DNA from: Enterococcus alcedinis
GTDB taxonomy: Bacteria > Bacillota > Bacilli > Lactobacillales > Enterococcaceae
Direction: 5' to 3'
Assembly: GCF_014635985.1 (NCBI RefSeq)
Contig: NZ_BMDT01000006.1
Span: forward strand, 62,001 to 126,000
DNA: 64,000 nucleotides
Under the pieces are notes generated by a model, which was given only the letters and a program-made list of their open reading frames with translations, did no database searches and was not told the DNA's origin. Position 1 is the stretch's first letter. Each line of letters starts with the position of its first letter. Below are positions 48,888 to 58,103 of the stretch, piece after piece. Both the position numbers and the translations under genes were made by a program.

Positions 48888-50612
48888 TTATGATAATAAA
48901 GGGAGTTCGACGGTAAATGTTGTGCCAACACCCAAGTGACTATCGAGTGTAATCGTTCCACCTAATGTTTCAACAGAATCTTTGACAATCGCAAGTCCAA
49001 TACCCGAGCCACCAGTATTGCGTGTTCTTGCTTTATCGACACGGTAAAAGCGCTCATAGATTCGTTCGATATCTTCTGGACTAATCCCAATCCCAAAATC
49101 TTGAATGGTGAGGTGGAGCCCTTGATTAGCACTAAAATCAATGAAGATTTTGCCACCGGTTAACGAATAATATAAAGCATTTTCGAGTAAGTTTTTACAT
49201 ATAGGATAAAAGAGAGCCATTTTCGTTGTAAAATCAAAGTCATCGGGGCCATTAATTTCTAAGCTGATTTGCTTTTCGTTGATGATTGTTTGATAGCCAT
49301 TACTTAGTTGCAAGAAAAATTGATGTACATTGATAGTTTCTGTAGCATAAGTAATTTCATCACCTTTAGATAATTGAATGATTTCTTGTGTTAGCTTTTC
49401 TAAACGATACGCTTCTTTTTGCATGATTTCTAAAAAAGTCGTTAATGTTTCTGGATCGTCTTTAGCACCGTCAAGTAGGGTTTCGGTAAAGCCAATAAAT
49501 GAAGTGATCGGTGTCTTTAGCTCATGAGAAACATTTCCTACAAAGTCTTTTTGCATTTTTTCTAATTGATGAATGCGGGTAAAGTCATACGAAACACCGA
49601 GAATTTGTTGCGTTTCATTAAAGTAACTGAGTGAAATATCCAGGCGTTTATTTTGCTGATGAGTGATAATCTCTTGGTGGATGAAGGGCACAGACTCTGA
49701 TAATCGATAGACCATTTGAATCAATTCTGATTCGGAGATAATCGATTCAAAGGCTGCTTTTTCAGGGAGCTCATAAAAGTAGGCTAATTGTTCCTTCATC
49801 GCTTGATTCATAAAGCGAATTCGATGATTCTCATCCAGTAAAAAGACACCTATCGTTAATTCTTCTAGTAAAAAATAAAATTGTTTTTCAGTTGCTTGAT
49901 AAGTTTGGTAACGTTGGCTAACACCCTCGCTTAATTGATTGACGCTTTGATAGAGTTCGTTCCATTGTGAGGAATTGGAGATAATGGTTTCAGCATGGGC
50001 GGGTTCTTTAATCATTCGTTTTAAAACAGGTAAGATTGTTTCAATTGGGTGATTTCGTTGACGAATAATTTTGAATAATGCAAAAGTGAATAAGCAGCAT
50101 AAAATGAAGTACACTAGAAAAATTGCTTGTTTCATTTGAGCTGATTCCGGCCAAAAGGAATCCGTTGCTTCTGCAATGCGTAAAATACCAATTAATTCTT
50201 TGCCTTGTTTTACTGGAATCGCAATATAAAGCAACTCTTTTTTTAAGGTATCACTCGGACGCAACGAACGGCCGAGTGTTTGATTTTTAAGAACAGCTTT
50301 GATTTCAGGACGGTCAGAACGTTGTCCATGCAGACTACTATCATACGTATCAAAAAGAATGTTTCCCGTAGCATCCAGTCCAGTTAAGCGTTCACCGGGA
50401 TCCACGGGGTGCTCATGAATCATCGTTTCAAGTTCATCCATTTTATGATTGGATAATTGTAAAAATAATTCCCCTTTTTCTTCTAAATAGCGAGATTGTT
50501 GAGAAAGAACTTGTTGATCATAAAATTTCCCCATAAAAAACCAGCCAATTGAAAAAACAAGTAAGAGCAAGATGAACCAACCGAAGTAGAGTGTTCGGTT
50601 TTTCTTATCCAT
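48888..50612 (-). CDS. phoR: Sensor histidine kinase, PhoR-like
   Basis: This 574-residue membrane kinase has helices at about 11-30 and 165-185 that enclose an extracellular sensor. A PAS-like domain follows (about 240-340: FLLDENHRIRFMNQAM). The phosphorylated histidine His363 is in FVGNVSHELKTPITSF. HATPase motifs are LLENALYYS, IQDFGIGISPEDIERIYERFY and GGSGIGLAIVKD. The start at 50612 is behind AGGA and overlaps the phoP stop by eight bases. Proximity to pstS supports a phosphate role, although VicK-like kinases look similar. Confidence 0.88.
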   Translation of the reverse strand: MDKKNRTLYFGWFILLLLVFSIGWFFMGKFYDQQVLSQQSRYLEEKGELFLQLSNHKMDELETMIHEHPVDPGERLTGLDATGNILFDTYDSSLHGQRSDRPEIKAVLKNQTLGRSLRPSDTLKKELLYIAIPVKQGKELIGILRIAEATDSFWPESAQMKQAIFLVYFILCCLFTFALFKIIRQRNHPIETILPVLKRMIKEPAHAETIISNSSQWNELYQSVNQLSEGVSQRYQTYQATEKQFYFLLEELTIGVFLLDENHRIRFMNQAMKEQLAYFYELPEKAAFESIISESELIQMVYRLSESVPFIHQEIITHQQNKRLDISLSYFNETQQILGVSYDFTRIHQLEKMQKDFVGNVSHELKTPITSFIGFTETLLDGAKDDPETLTTFLEIMQKEAYRLEKLTQEIIQLSKGDEITYATETINVHQFFLQLSNGYQTIINEKQISLEINGPDDFDFTTKMALFYPICKNLLENALYYSLTGGKIFIDFSANQGLHLTIQDFGIGISPEDIERIYERFYRVDKARTRNTGGSGIGLAIVKDSVETLGGTITLDSHLGVGTTFTVELPLLS

Positions 50613-51318
50613 TTGTTGGATCCTGGAATTTATAACCAAATCCACGAATGGTTAGTAGATATTGTGGTTTTTTTGGATTTGGTTCGATTTTCTCGCGTAA
50701 ATGACTGATATGAACATCGACAATCCGTGTCTGACCATCAAAATCAAAATTCCAAATTTGGTTGAGTAACGTATCTCGATCAACCACATGATTTTTTCGA
50801 CGCATAAAATAAATCAGTAATTCAAATTCTTTTGGTGTTAACACAATCGGAGTACCAGCAATCTCTACTTGATAAGTAGCTAAGTTCGCTTGAATTTCCC
50901 CAACGATTAATAAGTTCGAACCATCAGATAAAACGGATTCTTCTTGACGTCGCGGTTCCATTCGACGGAAGATGGCTTTCATCCGAGCAATAACTTCGCG
51001 TGGACTAAAGGGTTTGGCTAAATAATCATCCGCCCCAATTTCTAAACCTAAAATTCGGTCAATTGGATCATCTTTAGCAGTTAAAATTAAAATAGGTGTT
51101 TCAATTTTTTCTTGACGGAGGCGTTTCATAATTTCAATCCCATCAAGAGAAGGTAACATTACATCTAAAATAATGAAGTCAAAAGACTCGCTTAATCCCA
51201 ACTGTAAACCATCAAGGCCATCTGTCGCAGAAGCAACCTGATAACCTTCCTTTTCTAAATTGAAAGTTAATAAGGTGACAATTGAAGGTTCATCATCCAC
51301 AACTAAAACTTTTTTCAT
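50605..51318 (-). CDS. phoP: OmpR-family response regulator, PhoP-like
   Basis: This 237-residue protein has a receiver domain at 1-120 with phospho-acceptor Asp52 in FIILDVMLP and Lys in ILTAKDD. The C-terminal winged helix contains TPKEFELLIYFMRRKNHVVDR and RIVDVHISHLREKIEP. It is the first gene of the two-component pair. Together with PhoR it is likely to bind the TTTACA repeats upstream of pstS. AAAGGAG precedes the ATG. Confidence 0.9.
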   Translation of the reverse strand: MKKVLVVDDEPSIVTLLTFNLEKEGYQVASATDGLDGLQLGLSESFDFIILDVMLPSLDGIEIMKRLRQEKIETPILILTAKDDPIDRILGLEIGADDYLAKPFSPREVIARMKAIFRRMEPRRQEESVLSDGSNLLIVGEIQANLATYQVEIAGTPIVLTPKEFELLIYFMRRKNHVVDRDTLLNQIWNFDFDGQTRIVDVHISHLREKIEPNPKKPQYLLTIRGFGYKFQDPTNG

Positions 51319-51445
51319 TGGAAGCTCCTTTAAAATTTATTTATCCTGTCACGTTATTTTATCATGAATTCCGCTTAAGCACTATGGTAGTAGCCAATTA
51401 AATGGTATAATGAAAAGCGATTGTTAAGAAAACGAGGTGGAAAAA

Positions 51446-51919
51446 ATGATTGGTGTGAGTGCTTGTTTAGGTGGTTGCCCTGTACGCTATGATGGACGTG
51501 ATCAACGTGTTGCTGAAATTGAACAACTCGTCAAACAACAAGAGGCCATCATGATTTGTCCAGAAGTTTTAGGAGGGTTGCCAATCCCACGTGATCCGGC
51601 TGAAATTGTTGGAGGCGATGGATTTTCTGTTTGGCATGGAGATGGAAAAGTCTTGACCAATCAAGGTGTAGATGTGACAGATGCCTTCAAAAAAGGCGCA
51701 ATGACTGCACTAAAAAAACTCCAAGAAAAAGGAATTGATACACTAATTTTAAAAGAGAAGAGCCCTTCATGTGGCAGTCAATGGATTTATGACGGTACCT
51801 TTTCAGGAACAAAAGTCAAAGGGGTGGGAGTCGCGACAGCGTACTTTCTAGACCACGGAATCAAAGTCTACTCCGAAACCCAATGGTTACAAAGGGAGGG
51901 GAAAGTCAGTGGAAGTTGA
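51446..51919 (+). CDS. DUF523 family protein
   Basis: This 157-residue cytosolic protein has conserved cysteines in [29 protein letters not shown] and [13 protein letters not shown]. The pattern suggests a metal or iron-sulfur site, but no activity is known to me. The start is the ATG at 51446 behind GAGGTGG. The end overlaps the ylxM start by 11 bases, so it seems to be coupled with the SRP genes. Confidence 0.88.
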   Translation: MIGVSACLGGCPVRYDGRDQRVAEIEQLVKQQEAIMICPEVLGGLPIPRDPAEIVGGDGFSVWHGDGKVLTNQGVDVTDAFKKGAMTALKKLQEKGIDTLILKEKSPSCGSQWIYDGTFSGTKVKGVGVATAYFLDHGIKVYSETQWLQREGKVSGS

Positions 51920-52247
51920 GAAAACCAATCGAATGAACGCACTTTTTGAGTGTTATGCGACCTTGTTAACACAAAAACAAATGAATTATATGGAATTATA
52001 TTATGCAGATGATTATTCATTAGGCGAGATTGCAGAAGAGTATCAAATTAGTCGCCAAGCGGTTTATGATAACATTAAGCGAACCGAGAAGATTTTAGAA
52101 GATTATGAACGTAAATTACATGTTTATTCTGATTACGTTTTACGTGATCAAATTTTGAAACGTTTTGAAGAGTATTTAGTCGGTCACTATCCAAAAGATA
52201 CTTTTTTAGCAAATATTTTAACAGAGTTACAAGAAATTGATGAATAA
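51909..52247 (+). CDS. ylxM: YlxM family DNA-binding protein
   Basis: This 112-residue protein has a sigma-70 region 4-like helix-turn-helix ([35 protein letters not shown]). It starts with GTG at 51909 inside the upstream gene, behind GGGAGGGG. YlxM is almost always found directly before ffh and has been linked to SRP function in streptococci. A stop-to-start gap of 16 bases leads to ffh. Confidence 0.92.
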   Translation: MEVEKTNRMNALFECYATLLTQKQMNYMELYYADDYSLGEIAEEYQISRQAVYDNIKRTEKILEDYERKLHVYSDYVLRDQILKRFEEYLVGHYPKDTFLANILTELQEIDE

Positions 52248-52263
52248 AGGAATGAGTAAATAA

Positions 52264-53685
52264 ATGGCATTTGAGAATTTAACCGATCGTTTACAAAAAG
52301 CGATGGGACGCTTACGTCGCAAAGGGAAAGTAACAGAAGCTGACATTAAAGAAATGATGCGTGAGATTCGTTTGGCTCTTTTAGAAGCCGACGTTAACTT
52401 ACAAGTCGTTAAAGAATTTACTAAAAATGTTCGTGAACGAGCAATTGGTGTCGAAGTTTTAGATAGTCTTTCACCGGCACAACAAATCGTTAAAATTGTT
52501 GATGAAGAATTAACTCGGACATTAGGTTCTGAAACAGTAGGGATTCAAAAATCACCAAAAATCCCAACAGTCATTATGATGGTTGGTTTGCAAGGGGCCG
52601 GTAAAACAACGTTTGCTGGGAAATTAGCGAATCATTTAATCAAAACAGAAAAAGCACGCCCATTGATGATTGCAGGAGACATCTATCGTCCAGCTGCGAT
52701 TGATCAATTAAAAGTTTTAGGTAGCCAATTAGACGTTCCTGTTTTTGATATGGGGACAGAAGTTAGTCCAGTTGAGATTGTCCGTCAAGGAATGGCTTTG
52801 GCGAAAGAAAAAAATAATGATTATGTCTTAATTGATACGGCCGGACGTTTACACATTGATGAATTATTAATGGATGAGCTGGCGCAAATCAAAGCAATTG
52901 CTGAGCCAAATGAAATCTTACTCGTAGTGGATGCGATGACCGGACAAGATGCGGTGAACGTGGCCGATAGCTTTAACCAACAATTAGGCATTACCGGTGT
53001 TGTGATTACGAAATTAGATGGGGATACTCGTGGGGGAGCCGCTCTGTCGATTCGTTCTGTTACGGGCGCACCGATTAAATTTACGGGGGTTGGGGAAAAA
53101 TTAACCGACCTTGAAGTCTTCCATCCTGATCGTATGTCAAGCCGTATTTTAGGTATGGGTGACATGCTGACCTTGATTGAAAAAGCACAACAAGACTTTG
53201 ACGAGAAAAAAGCCGAAGAGTTAGCAACGAAAATGCGTGAAAATACGTTTGATTTCAATGACTTTATTGAGCAATTGGATCAAGTAATGGACATGGGTCC
53301 GTTAGAAGATTTACTAAAAATGATTCCGGGTATGAGCCAAGCACCAGGCATGGAAAACTTTAAAGTTGATCCAAAAGACGTTGCGCGTAAAAAAGCAATC
53401 GTCTTATCCATGACCAAAGCTGAACGTGAAAATCCAGATTTATTAAGTCCAAGTCGTCGTCGTCGGATTGCGGCCGGATCAGGTAACAGTGTCGTTGAAG
53501 TGAACCGCATGATTAAACAATTCAAAGAATCACAAAAAATGATGCAACAAATGACCAAAGGGAACTTAAATGCGATTCCAGGCATGGATCAAATGTTTGG
53601 AACAGGGATTAAAGGCAAGCTTGGAAAAATGGCGATGAACCAAATGGTTAAAAAGAACAAGAAGAAAAAGAAAAAACGTAAATGA
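52264..53685 (+). CDS. ffh: Signal recognition particle protein Ffh
   Basis: This 473-residue GTPase targets nascent membrane and secreted proteins. The N domain covers about 1-90. The G domain has MVGLQGAGKTTFAGKLA (P-loop), DIYRPAAIDQL, LIDTAGRLHID and TKLDGDTRGGAALS. The methionine-rich M domain (about 300-450) has PGMSQAPGME and MTKAERENPDLLSPSRRRRIA. The C-terminus is a lysine run (KKNKKKKKKRK). In most relatives rpsP follows directly, but here 5 kb intervenes. Confidence 0.97.
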   Translation: MAFENLTDRLQKAMGRLRRKGKVTEADIKEMMREIRLALLEADVNLQVVKEFTKNVRERAIGVEVLDSLSPAQQIVKIVDEELTRTLGSETVGIQKSPKIPTVIMMVGLQGAGKTTFAGKLANHLIKTEKARPLMIAGDIYRPAAIDQLKVLGSQLDVPVFDMGTEVSPVEIVRQGMALAKEKNNDYVLIDTAGRLHIDELLMDELAQIKAIAEPNEILLVVDAMTGQDAVNVADSFNQQLGITGVVITKLDGDTRGGAALSIRSVTGAPIKFTGVGEKLTDLEVFHPDRMSSRILGMGDMLTLIEKAQQDFDEKKAEELATKMRENTFDFNDFIEQLDQVMDMGPLEDLLKMIPGMSQAPGMENFKVDPKDVARKKAIVLSMTKAERENPDLLSPSRRRRIAAGSGNSVVEVNRMIKQFKESQKMMQQMTKGNLNAIPGMDQMFGTGIKGKLGKMAMNQMVKKNKKKKKKRK

Positions 53686-53701
53686 TTAACTAAATCGGCG
53701 T

Positions 53702-53810
53702 GTGATAAAAGTCGCTTTGCTCTGAGAAACCGGAGGAGAATTCGAATCATTTGGGCTTTTAATTGTTCGAATTTAGTGAAGTTTTTCGAAAGAGTAGACT
53801 TTTTTCATCC
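53702..53810. repeat. Dispersed palindromic repeat, copy B (109 bp)
   Basis: The left arm GTGATAAAAGTCGCTTTGCT and the right arm (AGAGTAGACTTTTTTCATCC, 53791-53810) are imperfect inverted repeats. Inside, TTCGAA-type blocks recur at 53751-53795. The left arm equals the right arm of copy A read on the other strand. It lies just behind ffh and before a terminator. The size and ends recall a MITE or REP-type element, but no transposase is present. Confidence 0.7.
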
Positions 53811-53836
53811 GTTTGTCGATTGAATGTTTGTATAAG

Positions 53837-53873
53837 AAAAAGGGACCGTGACTTATGTCACAGGTCCTTTTTT
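53837..53873 (+). terminator. Terminator of the ylxM-ffh operon
   Basis: AAAAAGGGACC and GTGAC pair with GTCAC and GGTCCTTTTT around a tetraloop, with a single bulged A. It carries the recurring GTGAC/GTCAC core. Confidence 0.9.
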
Positions 53874-53906
53874 GTGTGAGTAATCAAAACGCTTCCTATT
53901 TTTATA

Positions 53907-53920
53907 AGAAAGCGTTATCA
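53907..53920 (+). promoter_or_regulatory. cre-like CcpA site before the CsbD gene
   Basis: AGAAAGCGTTATCA matches the cre consensus TGWAANCGNTNWCA at 13 of 14 positions. It is 35 bases before the CsbD start, where binding would overlap the promoter. AAACGCTTCC about 20 bases upstream forms an inverted half. CcpA repression is inferred. Confidence 0.55.
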
Positions 53921-53954
53921 TATAGGGGTAAGGAATAAGAAGGAGGACGAACGA

Positions 53955-54143
53955 ATGACAAATAAAGAAGAATTAAAAGGTAAAGTAACAGAGGTTAAGG
54001 GTAAAGTAACTGGCGATGAATCAGAAGAGTTAAAAGGAAAATTAAAACAAGAATATGGAAAAATCAAAGAAAAAGTGGATCATTTAGTTGATGAAGCCAG
54101 TGAAAAGGTCAATGAATTATTTGACAAAAAAGATAAGAAATAA
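53955..54143 (+). CDS. CsbD family stress-response protein
   Basis: This 62-residue, highly charged protein is dominated by Lys and Glu, with the family repeat KEELKGKVTEVKGKVTGDES and EELKGKLKQEYGK. It is predicted to be helical and soluble. CsbD proteins are induced by general stress and stationary phase, and their molecular role is not known. AGGAGGACG stands before the ATG. It is a single gene between two terminators. Confidence 0.88.
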   Translation: MTNKEELKGKVTEVKGKVTGDESEELKGKLKQEYGKIKEKVDHLVDEASEKVNELFDKKDKK

Positions 54144-54187
54144 AAAGAGTAAGATTCTGAAAATTACCCACTCACATTTTGTTTATC

Positions 54188-54238
54188 AAAAAACGTTCAA
54201 GGTCTGTGATAGTCAATCACAAACCTTGAACGTTTTTA
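54188..54238. terminator. Bidirectional terminator between CsbD and the ABC permease
   Basis: AAAAACGTTCAAGGT and TGTGAT pair with ATCACA and ACCTTGAACGTTTTT. Both convergent genes can use it. Confidence 0.9.
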
Positions 54239-54240
54239 TA

Positions 54241-55482
54241 TTATTGAATTTTTTTCGTCATGCGATCCAAATAACGTTTATTCCAAAATTTAAAGATTTC
54301 ATCGTAGTACGTCACAATGAAACTGCTAATCGTACAAATGATTGGCAGTAATAGCAGTTGTCCTAATGGTAAATACCCATAATAATCCATATGGAAAAGA
54401 AAATCAGTCGCAGCAATGGTGTAATAAAGACTAGTACAAATCGCTAAAGTAACAAAAAAACGACGACGATAGCGAGGAACAGTGAGTACCTTACCATTAC
54501 TTTCAAGAGACGTATTTTCATAAATTTTTTCAGCAACGAGGAATAGTAAAATCGTCAATCCGAATAATAAAAGTAAGGCAAGGAAAGTAGCGCCAGTCTT
54601 GTCTAAGTGATTAATAGCAATTGACGAATAACTTCTAATTGTCTGTTCAAAAAATTGATTGACGCTTCCAAGATGAAGAGATTCAAGAAGACCTTGAAAA
54701 TGAGTTGAAAATTGATTCAATTGAGAGAGTGAAAGGATTCCGATACCAATCATCAAAGGAGCAGTAACGAGATTTCCAAGTAAAACACCTAAAAAACTAC
54801 CAGCTAAACTAGTAAATAGTAAAAATACCCAATGTGTGAGTCCAGAATAGAGCATTTGTCCAAGGGTTGCATTAACATAAATATCAGGAATCAATAGGTA
54901 AATCGTTACTTGATGAATAATAATCCCTAATGCAATACTCGTCATGACAGGAATACCCAAATATAAGAGCTTTGCACGAAAGATTTCTTTTTTCTTGTAA
55001 GATAAGGAAAAAAGAAAGGCATTGAAATTGGTTTTTGAATCAATAAAGAAGAGAGCAAAGCTGAGTAAAAAGAGACACAGTGCAATTAATAGAAGAGATA
55101 GGAATGCAAACTGACTCCAGTAGACATGACCTCTTTCATAGCTTTGATCAGGTTTGAAACGAGTGTTACTATCATTGGTCTGGGTTGAATATGCGGATGA
55201 ATAACTGGGATTAAACAGTACCAAGGATCGGAGTTGGTATTCTTCGATATCTAAGTAGGGAAGAAGCTCTCCGTCCTCATCGTATCCTTTAGTATAATTG
55301 TTTTCAGGATTATTGAAGTCATTTTTAAACTCGTCAGAATTCAACCAATCGTAGGTGAAATTCCAGCCTTTAACTGTTGAGAATCCTCCACCCGCATAGA
55401 GAGCGAAAAAACCAACCACTAAAAATAATAAAACTGCTTTATATCGTGCCTGAAATATATTTCTCAAATTTTTATCCATCAT
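54241..55482 (-). CDS. ABC transporter permease of the GntR-controlled exporter
   Basis: This 413-residue membrane protein has one helix at the N-terminus (about 15-33), a long extracellular part (about 35-125) and six to seven further helices from 130 on. It is the third gene of a gntR-ATPase-permease operon. It resembles ABC-2-like permeases of YtrA-type operons only in layout. I do not recognise a specific family. The substrate could be a cell-wall-active peptide, which is inferred from the operon type alone. Confidence 0.7.
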   Translation of the reverse strand: MMDKNLRNIFQARYKAVLLFLVVGFFALYAGGGFSTVKGWNFTYDWLNSDEFKNDFNNPENNYTKGYDEDGELLPYLDIEEYQLRSLVLFNPSYSSAYSTQTNDSNTRFKPDQSYERGHVYWSQFAFLSLLLIALCLFLLSFALFFIDSKTNFNAFLFSLSYKKKEIFRAKLLYLGIPVMTSIALGIIIHQVTIYLLIPDIYVNATLGQMLYSGLTHWVFLLFTSLAGSFLGVLLGNLVTAPLMIGIGILSLSQLNQFSTHFQGLLESLHLGSVNQFFEQTIRSYSSIAINHLDKTGATFLALLLLFGLTILLFLVAEKIYENTSLESNGKVLTVPRYRRRFFVTLAICTSLYYTIAATDFLFHMDYYGYLPLGQLLLLPIICTISSFIVTYYDEIFKFWNKRYLDRMTKKIQ

Positions 55483-56364
55483 TTAATCCCCCAAAATCGT
55501 TTCTTGGCTTAAGTTTGCTTCGAATAAATCTTCTAATGTAATTGGTAACTCTTCAAATAAAATCGGCTCAAAAGCTTGAATCTGTGCTTCAAGTTCGGTA
55601 TCAAAATTTTCAAAAAGGGCAGTGATGACACGACCTTGCATTTGAATGACTTTTGAATGTTGCTTAACAATTTCTGGTACTTTTTTACTCTTAAAGACGA
55701 ATTGGATTTTTCTCGCATTTTGACGCAAAGACTCTAATTGATAATCTTGTGTAATTTGATGCCCTTTTAGCACGAGTGCACGATCAATCATGCCTTCTAA
55801 TTCATTTAAGTTATGCGAGGCGATTAAAGCTGTGCGATTGGATTCACTAATATTTTCGAGTAACAAACCAATCACTTGTTTCCGAACAATCACGTCTAAA
55901 CCATCAAAAGGTTCATCGAGTAAGAGGTAGCGAGCATTCGAGCAAATCGCTAAAATCATTTGAAAAAGGCCTTGCATTCCTTTAGACATGCGACGGTAAG
56001 AGAAGTTCAGCCCCAATTGATGTTGATTGATTAAGTCTAGGAATAATTCTTGATCAAATTTGGGATAAGCATTCAAGTAAAACTGATTGATCTTTTTCAG
56101 TGAATAAAAACTCAAAAAGTTTTCTTTTTCATCGATATAAAAAATCTCGGAACGTTTAGAAGGGTCAATTGCTAAATCTGTTCCGTCAATCGTAATACTC
56201 CCGCTATCAGACATGTATTGACCACAGATTGTTCGAAATAGCGTCGTTTTACCAGAACCGTTGCGTCCGATTAGACCAACGATTTCATTTTCCTGTAAGG
56301 AGAAATCAATATTCTTTAAAATTTCCTTTTGTTCAATAACTTTGCTAATGTTGACTAGTTTCAT
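55483..56364 (-). CDS. ABC transporter ATP-binding protein (YtrB-like)
   Basis: This 293-residue ATPase has Walker A LIGRNGSGKTTLFRTICG, a degenerate signature RRMSKGMQGLFQMILAI in place of LSGGQ, and Walker B YLLLDEPFDGLDVIV. A C-terminal extension follows the core at about residue 215. The start at 56364 is ten bases behind AGGAGG and overlaps the gntR stop (ATGA). It abuts the permease without a gap. Confidence 0.88.
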   Translation of the reverse strand: MKLVNISKVIEQKEILKNIDFSLQENEIVGLIGRNGSGKTTLFRTICGQYMSDSGSITIDGTDLAIDPSKRSEIFYIDEKENFLSFYSLKKINQFYLNAYPKFDQELFLDLINQHQLGLNFSYRRMSKGMQGLFQMILAICSNARYLLLDEPFDGLDVIVRKQVIGLLLENISESNRTALIASHNLNELEGMIDRALVLKGHQITQDYQLESLRQNARKIQFVFKSKKVPEIVKQHSKVIQMQGRVITALFENFDTELEAQIQAFEPILFEELPITLEDLFEANLSQETILGD

Positions 56365-56747
56365 GCTTCTTTGCCTCCTAACTTGGCCTCTGCCTCTCGT
56401 AGCCATTGTTTAATTTCTTTTTCAGTCACTTGTAGATGTTTTGCTTCAATAATTAATTCATTAAATTGTTGTTGTAACTCGTGAATGCGTCTCAAATCTC
56501 TCGGCCCACTTTCTGCTTGTTTGACAAAGGTTCCTTTGCCTTTGACGGTCACTAAAACGTGTTCCGTCTCTAAAATTTTGTATGCCTTACTAATTGTATT
56601 TGGATTCATCAGTAGCTCTTTAGCCATTTCACGAACCGAAGGGATTTTATCACCAGGTTCTAAAATACCATGTAAGATATCTTCTTTAATTCCAAGAACC
56701 AATTGCTCATAGTAAGGACGGCTGCTTTGTTTATCAATCGTAACCAT
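56361..56747 (-). CDS. GntR family regulator, YtrA subfamily
   Basis: This 128-residue repressor has a winged helix including YEQLVLGIKEDILHGILEPGDKIPSVREMAKEL and NPNTISKAYKILE, with a short helical tail instead of a large effector domain. That is the YtrA type, normally the first gene of an ABC exporter operon, as here. The start at 56747 is five bases behind GGAG. It is likely autoregulatory through the palindrome at 56801-56826. Confidence 0.9.
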   Translation of the reverse strand: MVTIDKQSSRPYYEQLVLGIKEDILHGILEPGDKIPSVREMAKELLMNPNTISKAYKILETEHVLVTVKGKGTFVKQAESGPRDLRRIHELQQQFNELIIEAKHLQVTEKEIKQWLREAEAKLGGKEA

Positions 56748-56800
56748 AATATCTCCTTTCATACACCGATCAAGTGTACTAGTTCATGCGTTACACTTTA

Positions 56801-56837
56801 TGTGTACTAATATACCTAGTACACTAGAAAAGTGCAA
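56801..56837 (-). promoter_or_regulatory. Promoter and operator of the gntR-ABC operon
   Basis: On the minus strand TTGCAC (56837-56832) and TATATT (56814-56809) are 17 bases apart. The palindrome GTGTACTA and TAGTACAC (about 56802-56824) covers the -10 box. A further half-site AGTGTACTAG lies at 56773-56782. This agrees with YtrA-type autorepression. Confidence 0.75.
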
Positions 56838-56928
56838 GCTTTTTTTGAAAAAAGATAAAAAACTCCATTGTTTGCACGAGTCAATTTCATTATGCTAAAG
56901 GAAATATAAGAAACGAGAGGTAGTAAAT

Positions 56929-57954
56929 ATGACAGAAGTAATCGCTTATTTAGACGACAACCGTGAGTGGACAAAAGAGGAGATTCCAGCAGAGCAGTTA
57001 ACAATTATTAACTATGCCTTTGCGAATATTATTGGTTTAGAAATTGTGCGAGATTTAAAGAAGATTTCTATTATTAATGAATTAAAAGGCGAGCATCCTC
57101 ATTTACAAACATGTATTAGTATTGGGGGATGGGGTGCTGGTGGTTTTTCAGAAGGCGTTGCTACAAAAGAAAATCGTGACGTCCTGATCGAGAACCTAAT
57201 TAATTACATGAAAAAATATGATTTTAATGGGATTGATTTAGATTGGGAATACCCAGGAGTGGATACTGCTGGTATTACCGCATCTGAGGATGATGCACAA
57301 AATTTCTTGTACTTTGTTGAAGAAATCCGCGCATCACTAGATGAATTATCAAAAGAAACGGGTCAAACGTACTTATTAACAGCAGCGATCGGTGCAGCGC
57401 AAGAATTACTTGAAACAATGAGTCCGGATGGCGAATATCGTTACCTTGACTATTTAGATTTTGTTAACGTGATGACGTACGATATGCGTGGTAGTTTTAC
57501 GCAAGTTGCCGGACATCATACGAATTTACTTTCTTATTCTAAAAAAGAAGGAAATTTAAGTGCTGAAGAATCAGTGAATCATTTATTAGCTAAAGGCGTA
57601 GACCCTCAAAAAATTGTGATTGGAGCCGCTTTTTATTGCCGTTATTGGACAGATTTTCCAGCTGGAACAACTGAACCAATCGGCGTCGAAACAGGGAGCT
57701 TTGGAAATAATACTTATGACTACAATCAATTGAAGGATATTTTAGCGGAAAATCCAGCAGCAATTTTTTGGGATGAGGAAGCGAAAGCCCCTTATTATTT
57801 TGATGGCAAACAGTTTATCTCCTATGATAACGAACGCTCAATGGCTGAAAAAATGAACTACGTGAAAGAAAACAACTTACGCGGATTAATGTATTGGGAA
57901 CACTCACTTGATTTATCCGGTGTTTTATTAACCGCTGCGACGGATCAACTTTAA
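56929..57954 (+). CDS. Glycoside hydrolase family 18 protein (chitinase-like), cytoplasmic
   Basis: This 341-residue TIM-barrel enzyme has the catalytic motif FNGIDLDWEYPG, with proton donor Glu107. The first acidic residue of DxxDxDxE is Asn100 here, which the family pattern allows. Other strands are CISIGGWGAGGFSEG, VNVMTYDMRGSF and GLMYWEHSLDLSG. There is no signal peptide, so it should act inside the cell, perhaps on chito-oligosaccharides or glycan fragments. CGAGAGG precedes the ATG. It is divergent from the gntR operon. Confidence 0.9.
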   Translation: MTEVIAYLDDNREWTKEEIPAEQLTIINYAFANIIGLEIVRDLKKISIINELKGEHPHLQTCISIGGWGAGGFSEGVATKENRDVLIENLINYMKKYDFNGIDLDWEYPGVDTAGITASEDDAQNFLYFVEEIRASLDELSKETGQTYLLTAAIGAAQELLETMSPDGEYRYLDYLDFVNVMTYDMRGSFTQVAGHHTNLLSYSKKEGNLSAEESVNHLLAKGVDPQKIVIGAAFYCRYWTDFPAGTTEPIGVETGSFGNNTYDYNQLKDILAENPAAIFWDEEAKAPYYFDGKQFISYDNERSMAEKMNYVKENNLRGLMYWEHSLDLSGVLLTAATDQL

Positions 57955-57966
57955 ATAGAAGAAGGT

Positions 57967-58044
57967 GTGATTAATGTCATTTTACTCTGAGAAATAGGCA
58001 ATCCACTCAAACACTGCTACTTGATTCGAGTAGACGGTTGGCGC
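57967..58044. repeat. Probable third, diverged copy of the palindromic repeat (copy C)
   Basis: GTGATTAATGTC, TTTACTCTGAGAAA and the terminal TTCGAGTAGAC correspond in order and spacing to GTGATAAAAGTC, TTTGCTCTGAGAAA and GAAAGAGTAGAC of copy B. The inverted repeat is largely lost. It lies in the gap behind the GH18 gene. Similarity was judged by eye. Confidence 0.45.
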
Positions 58045-58063
58045 CTTTCTTTGATTCATAAAA

Positions 58064-58096
58064 AAACAAGCCATGATTGCTCATGGCTTGTTTTTG
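58064..58096. terminator. Bidirectional terminator between the GH18 and FMN reductase genes
   Basis: AACAAGCCATGA pairs with TCATGGCTTGTT around a tetraloop-sized centre, with A and T runs outside. Confidence 0.92.
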
Positions 58097-58103
58097 TGTA
58101 TCA